Of a stretch of DNA of 64,000 nucleotides, positions 1 to 7,923 are shown piece after piece; the stretch's first letter is position 1; the number at the start of each line of letters is the position of its first letter. Origin of the DNA: Eubacteriales bacterium (GTDB lineage: Bacteria; Bacillota; Clostridia; Lachnospirales; Lachnospiraceae); NCBI GenBank assembly GCA_030524715.1, contig JAUNGB010000015.1:1-64000 (forward strand), in the 5' to 3' direction. The notes under the pieces were generated by a model, which was not told where the DNA came from, made no database searches, and saw only the letters and a list, made by a program, of their open reading frames with translations. Made by a program: the position numbers and the translations under genes.

Positions 1-872
1 TATAACGTACAAAACGGAGGTTGTCTATTTTTGTCAACAAAATTTGAAACACGCCGATTTTTGTAAACCTCTACAGGGATAGCGCTTCCGTCCAGGGCTT
101 CCTCCATAGCATTTTTGTAACGGCGCTCCTTTGCAAAGAAATCCGCCTGCTTCATATTTGCATAGTACGTGGCGGCCAGCGTATTCTGAAACTGTCCGTA
201 CACCGAATACAGCCCCTCAAACGCATTTTTCCGCAGTACCCTGTCGCGGCTCTCCAGATAAGAAATAAAAGTTCCCTGGGTCAGCTCATGCTTATTGCCC
301 TCCCCGTCTTCCACCTGCGGAAAGCTGATATCTGCATTATTAAACATGGAGAAAATATTGGAAGGAGCCTGTCCAAGCTCATTTACCTTCGACAGCAGCT
401 CTTCTGTCTGCGCGTCAAGAACGTGCGACCGCCTGCGGGCGATCTGTTCCAGAAAACGCCTGTACCCTGCAAGGCACTCTGCATTCAGATACTCATCCAG
501 TGTCTTCTCCGGAAGCGCCAGGATTTCCGGCTCCAGCCAGGAACTCGCCTGTCCGAGCGTTGTCTGCACGATCTGCATTTCTCCGCTCATCTGCTGATAT
601 CTGTCATTCGTGGTATCCTCATGGTATTTCTGATTTGCGTACACATAAAGTCTTTCAAATTTAAGGTTCATCTCTTCATACAGCTTCAATACCTTCACAA
701 GCTGACCGGCCCCGTCTCCAAGGGTTCCCTTGTAGGATGAAAATTCCTTCATCTGCTTTTCCAGCTTTTCACCGTCTTTGCTGAATTGTTCCTCTGTCTC
801 GTATAAATCCTGCATATTCCAGGTATCTTCTGTTCTCTGCTCCTGTCTGGTCATGATCTTCTGCTTTTCCAT
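1..872 (-). CDS. pepF: Oligoendopeptidase F, N-terminal part (runs off the window, possibly interrupted)
   Basis: This is the amino-terminal half of an M3-family oligoendopeptidase, a cytoplasmic zinc peptidase that cleaves short peptides. The reading frame is open from ATG at 872 to the window edge. GGGAGG lies just upstream of the start. The first 270 residues match the family from the TRQEQRTEDTW start through the helical region with YVYANQKYHED and NAMEEALDGSAIPVEVYKN. The zinc site HEXXH would lie beyond the edge, so catalysis cannot be checked. After residue 272 the sequence (RRVSNFVDKNRQPPF) no longer resembles the family, which normally continues with a conserved helix, although no stop occurs. 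This could be an inserted element boundary or an assembly join. Family identity is confident; intactness is not. Confidence 0.83.
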   Translation of the reverse strand, partial: MEKQKIMTRQEQRTEDTWNMQDLYETEEQFSKDGEKLEKQMKEFSSYKGTLGDGAGQLVKVLKLYEEMNLKFERLYVYANQKYHEDTTNDRYQQMSGEMQIVQTTLGQASSWLEPEILALPEKTLDEYLNAECLAGYRRFLEQIARRRSHVLDAQTEELLSKVNELGQAPSNIFSMFNNADISFPQVEDGEGNKHELTQGTFISYLESRDRVLRKNAFEGLYSVYGQFQNTLAATYYANMKQADFFAKERRYKNAMEEALDGSAIPVEVYKNRRVSNFVDKNRQPPFCTL

Positions 873-898
873 TGTCCGCCTCCCGGTTGATTTTTTTC

Positions 899-962
899 AA
901 AACAGCTTTATAAATATTTCTGTTACTCTCTTTTTGAAACAGCTTTATAAATATTTCTCTTA
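899..962. repeat. Two tandem copies of a 37-bp unit upstream of pepF
   Basis: The string AACAGCTTTATAAATATTTC occurs at 901 and again at 938, a period of 37 bases. It lies between the pepF start and the terminator at 1001, in the region that should hold the pepF promoter. I see no clean -35/-10 pair, so a regulatory role is only a guess. Confidence 0.7.
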
Positions 963-1000
963 CGCTTTTATTGTAACAAATATTCCGAAGAATTACTACT

Positions 1001-1048
1001 AAAAAGCCGCCGCGAAAGCAGATGATTAATACCTCCTTTCGCGGCGGC
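1001..1048 (-). terminator. Rho-independent terminator of the surface-protein gene
   Basis: A perfect 13-bp stem (1006-1018 with 1036-1048, GCCGCCGCGAAAG and its complement) is followed in the minus direction by five T (1005-1001). It lies 100 bases after the stop of the secreted protein gene and ahead of pepF, so it separates the two units. Confidence 0.88.
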
Positions 1049-1111
1049 GCATGTTTCTCTGAGAAAAATCACTTTTCTCTGAAATGCTTAACTTCCTGTT
1101 TGTTTCTCTTA

Positions 1112-1153
1112 CCGCACATCTGACGCTGCGCGGATTTCTTTCACTTCTTTAAA
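1112..1153. repeat. Dispersed repeat, family R2 (divergent copy)
   Basis: A diverged copy of the element with core CCGCGCGTCTAAAGCTGCGCGG followed by ATTTCTTCT; other copies are at 3428, 5630 and 57859. It overlaps the last codons of the secreted protein gene. The core forms a CCGCGC/GCGCGG hairpin in the better copies. Confidence 0.5.
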
Positions 1154-3287
1154 ATTCCTTTTTACGTCTTCTGACAAGCACATAACCGCCCGCAAGCAAG
1201 GAAACTGCTGCCAGCATCAGCATGGTGCTGATCGGGGATTCATCGGCTGTGGATACCGGATCACTGGAGGTTGCGCCTGTTACGTCGCCGTCCGCTGTCT
1301 GGGACTCCGGATCAGAAGTATCGCCGCTGTCATTATATCCGCCGGACTGACCAGCCATGGTCGGAGTAGGCGTTACCGTCGCCAGCGTGATCGCTTTGGA
1401 GCGGAACTGATAGGTTGCGGATTCAACTGTATCAGTAGCTACCCAGTCAGTGCCGTTATATTCATACTTCTGGAAGAATACATACAGGTTATAAGTTGCG
1501 GCCTGGGCGATTCCTCCGGCAGCGCCGATCTTCCAGGTTGTATGCTTCTGGCTGTCAGACGGATTGGAAGAGGTACTCCAGTACAGCGGAACCCACTTCA
1601 CATCTCCCTGAATCGGATCATTATTCTGTGTACCTGCGCCGATCACAGTAAATTCATAGAAGGTATTTCTATGGAACTCAAGAGGATTTTCCAATCCCTG
1701 TACAACGCTTTCCGTTACCTTCGGGACGATCGGGTCGCGGGAAGGTCCCTCTGTGGGCGACGGAGTCGGACGTTTCTTTTCATCCAACTGGAACAGCATC
1801 TTCTTGGAGATATTGTTGTCTTTATCCTTTACACGTACATAGACGTCAATTGCATTCTCTGTATCCAGATCTGCCAGATAGATGGTGAACTCTCTGTCTG
1901 CCTGAACCGGAACGCCTTCTTTTTCCAAATCAAAGGTCGGAGCCTCAGAGCCTCTGGTTACCCAGTCCACATAGTACCAGCCGTCTTTGTTGGAAACGCA
2001 GACGATCTTTGCTGAATTGGTGCCTGTCCACTCCATGCTCTTGCCTGTAAGCTTCAGCGCTACTGCCGGAGTGGGGCTGGGGGTAGGAGTCGTCGGCGTT
2101 GTGGATTTCAGCTTGCCGTCCTCCCCGATGGTAAAGTCCGTACCATCATATGTAATCTGTCCCAGTACGTCGGCCAGCGTCACGTCTGCGGATTCGCTCT
2201 GAACCATCACAATGGTCTGGTCCGCAACGCCCTCCAGGACGTTTACGCCGATAGTGGAGCCGGTCAGGGCATTAATTGCTGTAAGTACAGCGGTCTCACC
2301 CTTTAAGGTAATATTGCTTTCGGTAACTCCGTCAGCCTTCTTATTTCCGGTAACATTTACCGTGCCCTGTACATAAACAGGACTTTCGCTGTAAACGGCT
2401 CCGCCTTCGGCAGCGTTATTTTCGGTAATCGTGCCGCCCAGCAGGTATACGTTACCTCCTGCATTATTAATGGCGCCGCCATTGCCGCTGTTTACGTTTC
2501 CGGTGAGCGTAACGCTGTCAAGCAAACCGAATGTACCGCTTTCTACCTGTACGATCGCACCGTCAACTGCGGTTCCGGATTCCAGAGAGCCATCTACCGT
2601 AAGGCTTCCTGTCACCGTCTCAGAACCGTCCCCGGAGGCTGTGGTGCCTGCCGCAAACTGAAGGGTACCGCCTTCTACCTTAAACATTGCGTCGGTAAAG
2701 CCTTCTTTTCTGTTAATGGTAGTATTCTCAGCCGCCGCTGCCAGCATAATATTCTTACCGGCCGGAATGCTGACGGTGGCGTCGATCTCCAGATCTCCCT
2801 GGATAATGATCTTCGTCGGTTCTTCCTGGGTATCCGCAGCCGGAGCAGCAGCAATCGCCTCTTCTAAAGTCGCGTAGCCCTGAGTTCCGATCATGATCGC
2901 ACCCTCTCCTGTCGCCTTCGGGGAAGGGGTCGGTGTGCTTTCGCTGTTCTGAAGCTGGGCGTTTCCGTCCGGATTCTCTTCAGGTGCCTGAGTCGGCGTC
3001 TCGGTTGGCGTTTCTGTTGGCTCAGAAGGCGTCTCTGTCGGTGTTTCCGCCGGAGCCTCCGTCGGCTCAGAAGGCGTCTCTGTCGGCGTCTCGGCAGGAG
3101 CCTCCGTCGGTTCAGAAGGCGCTGCCTCTTCCCCTCCTGCGGAGCCTTCCTCTGCTGCCGGCGCTGCCTCTGCTTCTCCCTCTATGGATAATGTACTGGC
3201 TTCCTCCGCCGCGAACGCAGCGGTGGGCGCCATTCCCACTGTTAATGCCCCCGTCAATAAAAGTGCCAAAAACTGTTTTTTTCTCAT
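1149..3287 (-). CDS. Secreted Pro/Thr-rich surface protein with C-terminal membrane anchor
   Basis: A 712-residue exported protein with no function I recognise. Residues 1-27 form a signal peptide (MRKKQ, hydrophobic core, AFA-AEE cleavage). Residues about 45-115 are low-complexity, with 15-residue repeats of the type TEAPAETPTETPSEP (45-bp repeats near 3021-3110). The middle has glycine/asparagine-rich beta-helix-like sequence such as GNGGAINNAGGNVYLLGG, as in adhesin-like proteins. A second PTTPTPSPTP linker leads to a beta-rich C-terminal half. The last 27 residues are a transmembrane helix and an RRRKK stop-transfer. No LPXTG motif precedes the helix, so sortase anchoring is not supported. 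The start has GGGAGG 11 bases upstream. A promoter at 3492-3520 and a terminator at 1001-1048 make it monocistronic. Confidence 0.8.
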   Translation of the reverse strand: MRKKQFLALLLTGALTVGMAPTAAFAAEEASTLSIEGEAEAAPAAEEGSAGGEEAAPSEPTEAPAETPTETPSEPTEAPAETPTETPSEPTETPTETPTQAPEENPDGNAQLQNSESTPTPSPKATGEGAIMIGTQGYATLEEAIAAAPAADTQEEPTKIIIQGDLEIDATVSIPAGKNIMLAAAAENTTINRKEGFTDAMFKVEGGTLQFAAGTTASGDGSETVTGSLTVDGSLESGTAVDGAIVQVESGTFGLLDSVTLTGNVNSGNGGAINNAGGNVYLLGGTITENNAAEGGAVYSESPVYVQGTVNVTGNKKADGVTESNITLKGETAVLTAINALTGSTIGVNVLEGVADQTIVMVQSESADVTLADVLGQITYDGTDFTIGEDGKLKSTTPTTPTPSPTPAVALKLTGKSMEWTGTNSAKIVCVSNKDGWYYVDWVTRGSEAPTFDLEKEGVPVQADREFTIYLADLDTENAIDVYVRVKDKDNNISKKMLFQLDEKKRPTPSPTEGPSRDPIVPKVTESVVQGLENPLEFHRNTFYEFTVIGAGTQNNDPIQGDVKWVPLYWSTSSNPSDSQKHTTWKIGAAGGIAQAATYNLYVFFQKYEYNGTDWVATDTVESATYQFRSKAITLATVTPTPTMAGQSGGYNDSGDTSDPESQTADGDVTGATSSDPVSTADESPISTMLMLAAVSLLAGGYVLVRRRKKEF

Positions 3288-3307
3288 TTTAATTAAGTCC
3301 TCCCACG

Positions 3308-3465
3308 TTTCAATCCACGCTCGGTAAATTTAACGGAGTGCGACATACAGAAACGTCCGCGTAGATTGATTACTATCGGAATGGGATACCGATTTCCCTC
3401 CGCCCATCCCGATATGAGTTTCCTGAACCGCGCGTCTAAAACTACGCGGATTTCTTCTATTCTTT
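3308..3465. repeat. Three dispersed repeats in the leader of the surface-protein gene
   Basis: This 5' leader holds, in order, a copy of R5 (3308-3357; sister at 25467-25516), R1 (3356-3395; a 40-base near-perfect sister at 40892-40931) and R2 (3428-3465; sisters at 5630 and 57859). R1 contains the inverted pair ATCGG/CCGAT and R2 the pair CCGCG/CGCGG. They would be transcribed as part of a leader of about 195 nt. Confidence 0.75.
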
Positions 3466-3491
3466 AAAATATGTTAAAAAACATTTACGTC

Positions 3492-3520
3492 AGTATAACA
3501 CTATCGTCCTGAAAAGTCAA
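3492..3520 (-). promoter_or_regulatory. Sigma-A promoter for the surface-protein gene
   Basis: On the minus strand TTGACT (3520-3515), a 17-base spacer and TATACT (3497-3492). It lies immediately after the proA stop codon and points at the secreted protein gene. Confidence 0.72.
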
Positions 3521-3522
3521 AT

Positions 3523-4773
3523 TTATGGGCGAATTTGTCCATTTCCATATATAATATATTTTGTGGTAGTTAATGCCAGAAGTCCCATAGGGCCTCTTGC
3601 GTGGAGCTTCTGGGTACTGATACCGATCTCCGCGCCGTAGCCAAACTCAAAGCCGTCTGTAAAACGGGTAGAGGCATTCACATACACAGCGGCAGCATCC
3701 ACCTCATCCAGGAATTTCTGGGCGTTTGTATAATTTTCTGTTACGATTGCCTCCGAATGCCCGGTATTATAGCGGTTGATATGGGCAATAGCCTCATCAA
3801 CGGAACGTACCACCTTTATGGACAGAATATAATCCAGATACTCTGTTCCCCAGTCCTCTTCTGTGGCTGCAACAGCGCCCGGGATCAAAGCCTTTGCTTC
3901 CTCATCCGCACGGATCTCCACCTGCTTCTCCTGCAGGCGCTTTGCCAGGACAGGAAGGAACGCGTCCTTTACCTTCTCATGCACCAGAAGGGATTCACAG
4001 GCATTACATACCCCAACTCTCTGTGTCTTGGCATTCATTACGATATCAGCGGCCATTGAAAGATCAGCGCTTTCATCTACATAGATGTGGCAGTTTCCGG
4101 TTCCTGTCTCAATAACAGGAATGGTGCTCTGGTTTACCACAGCCTTAATAAGTCCCCTGCCGCCTCTTGGGATCAGGACGTCCACGTACTGGTTCATCTT
4201 CATAAATTCAGCGGCTGTCTCCCTGGACGTATCGGAGATCAACTGGATGGCGTCCTCTGTCACTTCATTTTCCTTCAGAGTTCTGCGGATACAGTCCACG
4301 ATAGCCTGATTGGAATGGAGCGCGTCGCTGCCTCCCTTTAAGATCACCGCATTTCCCGTCTTGAAGCACAGGCCGAAGGCGTCCGCGGTCACGTTTGGAC
4401 GCGCCTCATAAATAATCCCGATCACTCCAAGAGGAACTCTTTTCTGGCCGATGAGAAGTCCGTTGGGACGTCTCTTCATCCCGATCACCTCGCCAATAGG
4501 ATCCTCCAGCTCGGCAAGCTGACGGAGCCCCTCTGCCATTCCTTCAATACGCGCTTTTGTAAGCAGCAGACGGTCCACCAGTCCTTCCGGCATTCCGTTC
4601 TCCTTACCTTTTTCCACATCGATGGCATTCGCCGCCAGCAGCGTTTCCGCATCGGCAGTCAGCCTCTCTGCCACCGCAAGGAGCACCTTATTTTTTTTAT
4701 CAGTGGAAAGGCCGCGTACCTTTCCTTCCGCTTCCTTCGCGTTTTTACCAAGCTTTACTAATACTTCGTTCAT
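3523..4773 (-). CDS. proA: Gamma-glutamyl phosphate reductase
   Basis: It catalyses the NADPH-dependent reduction of gamma-glutamyl phosphate to glutamate semialdehyde, the second step of proline synthesis, in the cytoplasm. The protein is 416 residues, normal for the family, with aldehyde-dehydrogenase-fold features: the [15 protein letters not shown] segment, [21 protein letters not shown], and the catalytic cysteine in [12 protein letters not shown]. The start chosen is ATG at 4773 because GGGAGGG lies 9 bases upstream and the protein then begins MNEVLVKLG; the frame extends 16 codons further but those overlap the upstream gene. It follows the folate-enzyme gene by 28 bases and is probably co-transcribed. 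No proB is in the window. Confidence 0.95.
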   Translation of the reverse strand: MNEVLVKLGKNAKEAEGKVRGLSTDKKNKVLLAVAERLTADAETLLAANAIDVEKGKENGMPEGLVDRLLLTKARIEGMAEGLRQLAELEDPIGEVIGMKRRPNGLLIGQKRVPLGVIGIIYEARPNVTADAFGLCFKTGNAVILKGGSDALHSNQAIVDCIRRTLKENEVTEDAIQLISDTSRETAAEFMKMNQYVDVLIPRGGRGLIKAVVNQSTIPVIETGTGNCHIYVDESADLSMAADIVMNAKTQRVGVCNACESLLVHEKVKDAFLPVLAKRLQEKQVEIRADEEAKALIPGAVAATEEDWGTEYLDYILSIKVVRSVDEAIAHINRYNTGHSEAIVTENYTNAQKFLDEVDAAAVYVNASTRFTDGFEFGYGAEIGISTQKLHARGPMGLLALTTTKYIIYGNGQIRP

Positions 4774-4801
4774 TTTGTCATCCCTCCCGGACATTCCCTG
4801 T

Positions 4802-5368
4802 CTATGCCTGCTCTGTGCCAAGATAATAAGTTTCTTTTTCGGTTACCAGTATCTGCGGAAAGATATCCGTCGGCTCAACGGGAACCTCCGGAAGCATCTG
4901 AAAATCAAACGCGACCGCCAGTCTCCCAATGGACGGATGCTTTTCCAGAAAACGGTCGTAAAAGCCTCCGCCGTAGCCTACCCTGTGGTTTTTTCTGTCA
5001 AAGGCGACTCCCGGCATGATCATCAGGGCGTCCTCCCATTCCACGATCTCTCCCCGGGCAGGCTCCGGAATCCCGAAATATCCCGGTTCCAACTGGCCAA
5101 AATCCACCAACCTGTAAAAAACCATATCCTTGCCGACTACCTTGGGAACCGCCACTTCCTTCCCCGCCTTCCATGCCTCTTCAATAAGAAAGCCTGTCAT
5201 AACCTCGTGGTTATAATCCGCATAAGCAAGCACACGCCCTGCTTCCTGAAAGGCAGGAAGAGCCGTCGCTCTGTCTGTGATGATCCGGCTCCACTTTTCC
5301 ACCTGTGCATCCGTGCAGGCCTTTCTGGCTGCGAAAATCTGTTTTCTAATGGCTTGTTTTGTTTCCAT
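4802..5368 (-). CDS. 5-formyltetrahydrofolate cyclo-ligase
   Basis: A cytoplasmic one-carbon enzyme that converts 5-formyl-THF to 5,10-methenyl-THF using ATP. It has 188 residues, typical length. It shows the N-terminal [13 protein letters not shown] helix, the DYNHEVMT segment, and the conserved C-terminal substrate/ATP motif [21 protein letters not shown]. The start at 5368 has AGGGGAG upstream and overlaps the 3' end of the DUF896 gene by 23 bases, so the two are translationally linked. proA follows. Confidence 0.93.
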   Translation of the reverse strand: METKQAIRKQIFAARKACTDAQVEKWSRIITDRATALPAFQEAGRVLAYADYNHEVMTGFLIEEAWKAGKEVAVPKVVGKDMVFYRLVDFGQLEPGYFGIPEPARGEIVEWEDALMIMPGVAFDRKNHRVGYGGGFYDRFLEKHPSIGRLAVAFDFQMLPEVPVEPTDIFPQILVTEKETYYLGTEQA

Positions 5369-5567
5369 ATTTCTCCCCTAAATTCGTAATGCTTCCATCG
5401 TCCTCTTTGATATTGATATTGTCAAGCTGAGAGCGCAGATTCATCCGGATCGTAGCGATATACTCCTTCCGAAGCGCTGCCTGTTCCTTTTTTTCTTCCT
5501 CAGTAAGCCCCACGCTCTTTGCCTTATGCGCCAGCGTGTTGATTCTGTCGATTTTCAGATTGTCCAT
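5346..5567 (-). CDS. DUF896 small protein (YnzC-like)
   Basis: A 73-residue soluble protein of the DUF896/YnzC family, which has an alpha-helical hairpin core and no assigned biochemical activity. The pattern KIDRINTLAHKAKSVGLTEEEKKEQAALR and the RMNLRSQLDNI stretch are diagnostic. GGGGAGG lies 6 bases before the ATG. It is the first gene of a unit with the formyl-THF cyclo-ligase and proA. Confidence 0.92.
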   Translation of the reverse strand: MDNLKIDRINTLAHKAKSVGLTEEEKKEQAALRKEYIATIRMNLRSQLDNINIKEDDGSITNLGEKYGNKTSH

Positions 5568-5629
5568 TTTTTCCTCCCCGTAAACGGCCGCAAAATCTTT
5601 TTCATATAGTCGATTGTTCGTTTCTTAAA

Positions 5630-5775
5630 CCGCGCGTCTAAAGCTGCGCGGATTTCTTCTGTTCTTTAAACGCCCTCCCGGAACGTATATCCTATCTTAC
5701 AACATTTTTCACCGTACGTCTATAATTTTTACAGACTATTTGTTACTGTTTACACCGGAGATATGAACAGTAACG
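5630..5775. repeat. Dispersed repeats R2 (5630-5668) and R3 (5741-5775)
   Basis: The 230-base gap between the BofC-like gene and DUF896 holds an R2 copy with hairpin CCGCGC/GCGCGG and an R3 copy in which GTTACTGTT (5742-5750) pairs with AACAGTAAC (5766-5774). Other R3 copies are at 13659 and 24609. No T-run makes either a clear terminator. Confidence 0.72.
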
Positions 5776-5797
5776 GCTATTTCATGCTTATCTGCGT

Positions 5798-6307
5798 TCA
5801 GCTTGAATAATTCTCCAGGAAACGGTACAGTTCCTCCTGAGATGTGATATATTTTCCGTTTCGGAGCTCTTCTCTTAAGGATTCCGGCAGAAGGGACGCC
5901 ACGATGGCCGTCGCCTCGTAAAGCGTTATTCCATCCCGCTCATAAACCATCACATAGCCGTCCGTTTCCTTCAGGCAGTATATTTCCTTTTCCTCCACAC
6001 TGCTGACAGCCTGCGCCTCTTCTATAGGTTGTCCCGCCTCCGATATCCCTGTATTTATTTCCTCCGGCCTCCCGACGTCTGAGCCAGTTTTTGTTTTCTC
6101 CGGATTTCCGGCGCCGGCGTCTGTTTCTGTTTCCTCCGGCCTCCCGGCGTCTGTTTCTGTGTCTGCCCTTGCTTCCTGCCGCGCCTCCCGGGAAATTTCC
6201 CGCGCGCCCTCGGACCGCTGCTCCGCCAGCCGGTATGAACCGTAATATCCCGCAGACAGCGCGCATAAAAACACAAAAACACTGATACTATAGAAAAATT
6301 TCCGCAT
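5798..6307 (-). CDS. Membrane-anchored protein with BofC-like C-terminal domain
   Basis: About 169 residues: a short N-terminal membrane helix (FFYSISVFVFLCALSAG), a charged low-complexity middle with imperfect repeats of the type GRPEETETDAG, and a compact C-terminal domain (YCLKETDGYVMVYERDG ... LPESLREELRNGKYITSQEELYRFLENYSS). That last domain resembles the C-terminal domain of BofC, which in Bacillus modulates sigma-K processing from the forespore side; the match is by eye and unproven. The start is set at ATG 6307, eight bases after AAAGGAG. The upstream in-frame ATG at 6328 lies inside the putative -10 element. A sigma-G-like promoter precedes it. The DUF3048 gene ends 8 bases upstream of that promoter. 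Confidence 0.65.
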   Translation of the reverse strand: MRKFFYSISVFVFLCALSAGYYGSYRLAEQRSEGAREISREARQEARADTETDAGRPEETETDAGAGNPEKTKTGSDVGRPEEINTGISEAGQPIEEAQAVSSVEEKEIYCLKETDGYVMVYERDGITLYEATAIVASLLPESLREELRNGKYITSQEELYRFLENYSS

Positions 6308-6327
6308 ATACATCGCTCCTTTTTCCA

Positions 6328-6356
6328 TAGTATCAGCGTTCCGGATCAGATTATAC
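6328..6356 (-). promoter_or_regulatory. Sigma-G-like forespore promoter
   Basis: On the minus strand GTATA (6356-6352), 17 bases, then GATACTA (6334-6328). This resembles the Bacillus sigma-G pattern GHATR-N17/18-CATNHTA with one mismatch at the first -10 base. It fits a forespore role for the BofC-like gene, but one near match is weak evidence. Confidence 0.38.
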
Positions 6357-6364
6357 GGTTTTTC

Positions 6365-7417
6365 CTACTGGTAAGTTACGGAATCAATCCTGTCGTTTTG
6401 TACAATTTCCACCCAGGTCTTACCGGGATTCAGCCTGATCTCCTGCTCGTTGGAATCATAGTAATGGGTAATGCCCCACGGGGAATCCTTCTCCCAGCGG
6501 ATATCGATGGCTTTTCCTCTGGTAATAAATTTGCCCTGGCCGCCCGACTGGGTATCAATGTTCAGATATCCGTTGGCGTCATAGGGCTGATAGGCGGAAT
6601 ACTGCAAAATAATATTATCACATTGAAGCTGCGCTCCTGTAAGCTCGTCTGTCTGTGCCTCTCCAAACTGGAAACGGTTGTATTTCTTTGTGGCGGCGTC
6701 ATACTCAAACCACGGATGATTGTCTCTGAAATTGTCGAGACGCACCACATTGGCCGCGCTTCCTCCGTCCAGAGTGGTTTCCGTTCCGTCCTCCGCAAAC
6801 AGGTAATGCCCCTGATAATCCTCTTTATAGGTCTGGCGGTAGCCTTTCAATTCAATGCCTTTTTGTAGATAAGAAAAATCCGTATAGGCATTATGAGGCG
6901 CTTTGCGGTCTGTCGTCCTGTAATATGCCGTTCCGTCCATCTCAAGGCCGTTCAGGTTATCGATATTATGGGCGTCCAGATACTGCAGGGCATATACGGC
7001 CTGTCCGAAATGGGCATAAATCGCGTCAAACTCATTTGCGTAGAACAGATAATAATCACGGCAGCTTCTGACAGATCCGATCCGTCCCAAAGAATCATAG
7101 TCCTCAAAAACAGCCATCAGCCTTGTGATATCCCCTTCTACCGGAGCCTCATAGACCACCCCCGCATTAGCGATCCCGCTCTGGGGGCAGGCGATCTTAA
7201 CGTTGCTGAGCATGATCGCCACCGGACGGCGGCGTCCGATACTCTCCGGAACCATTTCTCCGGTGAGATAGCTTTTTACCTGGGTTTCCTGTGTGTCAGA
7301 CGTTACAGGAGTCATTTCCACCGGGGGTTCCTCCTGAGCGGCAAATATCGTAGCGGAAGCGCAAAGGCATCCCACTGTCAGCATACTGAGCAAAGCTTTC
7401 CATATTTTTTTCTTCAT
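6365..7417 (-). CDS. Exported DUF3048 (YerB-like) protein
   Basis: A 350-residue protein of the DUF3048 family, whose best-known member is Bacillus YerB; molecular function unknown. It has an N-terminal export signal (MKKKIWKALLSMLTVGCLCASATIFAA). The CLC stretch could serve as a lipobox-like site but does not fit well. The mature part has the conserved opening RRPVAIMLSNVKIACPQSGI, then EGDITRLMAVFEDYDSLGRIGSVRSCRDYY and the C-terminal DIRWEKDSPWGITHYYDSNEQEI segment. AAGGAG precedes the start. YbeY ends 12 bases upstream, so it may be read through from the phoH-ybeY unit. Confidence 0.9.
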   Translation of the reverse strand: MKKKIWKALLSMLTVGCLCASATIFAAQEEPPVEMTPVTSDTQETQVKSYLTGEMVPESIGRRRPVAIMLSNVKIACPQSGIANAGVVYEAPVEGDITRLMAVFEDYDSLGRIGSVRSCRDYYLFYANEFDAIYAHFGQAVYALQYLDAHNIDNLNGLEMDGTAYYRTTDRKAPHNAYTDFSYLQKGIELKGYRQTYKEDYQGHYLFAEDGTETTLDGGSAANVVRLDNFRDNHPWFEYDAATKKYNRFQFGEAQTDELTGAQLQCDNIILQYSAYQPYDANGYLNIDTQSGGQGKFITRGKAIDIRWEKDSPWGITHYYDSNEQEIRLNPGKTWVEIVQNDRIDSVTYQ

Positions 7418-7428
7418 TTTACATCTCC

Positions 7429-7923
7429 TTACCTGGTGATTCCCAATTCCTCCAGAACCGCCGACTGCTTCTTCTCCATAACAGCCGCTTCCTCGGGCGT
7501 CATGTGGTCATAGCCAAGCAGATGCAGCATACTGTGCGCTACCAGGAAGCAGAATTCCCGGGTCACACTGTGTCCATATTCCTCTGCCTGCGCAAAGACC
7601 TTATCCACGGAGATCATAATATCTCCCAAAAGCAGCTCGTCCGTATCCAGATCAAAATAGGAATCGTCTTCCTCAACCACGGCATAATCTGCCGGGGCGG
7701 CGAAAGATATCATCGGGAAGGACAGCACATCTGTGGGAGCCTGAATATTCCGAAATTCACTGTTTACTTTCTTAATTTCTTCATTATCTGTAAGTACCAG
7801 ATTTACTGAAGCGTCATAGGGGCAGCCTTCGGTTTCCAGAACCTTCTCTGCCACGGCACGGGCAAGATCGGCATAATCGATCCCAAGCTCCCTGCCTGTT
7901 TCGTAATCTATCTGTATTGTCAT
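7429..7923 (-). CDS. ybeY: Endoribonuclease YbeY, 16S rRNA maturation
   Basis: A single-strand-specific metallo-endoribonuclease needed for 16S rRNA 3' end maturation and ribosome quality control. It has 164 residues with the family metal-binding motif HSMLHLLGYDH near residue 130 (H-x3-H-x5-H) and the conserved FRNIQAPTDVLSFP segment. The ATG at 7923 overlaps the phoH stop by four bases, and AGGAG lies upstream inside phoH, so the two are translationally coupled. Confidence 0.96.
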   Translation of the reverse strand: MTIQIDYETGRELGIDYADLARAVAEKVLETEGCPYDASVNLVLTDNEEIKKVNSEFRNIQAPTDVLSFPMISFAAPADYAVVEEDDSYFDLDTDELLLGDIMISVDKVFAQAEEYGHSVTREFCFLVAHSMLHLLGYDHMTPEEAAVMEKKQSAVLEELGITR

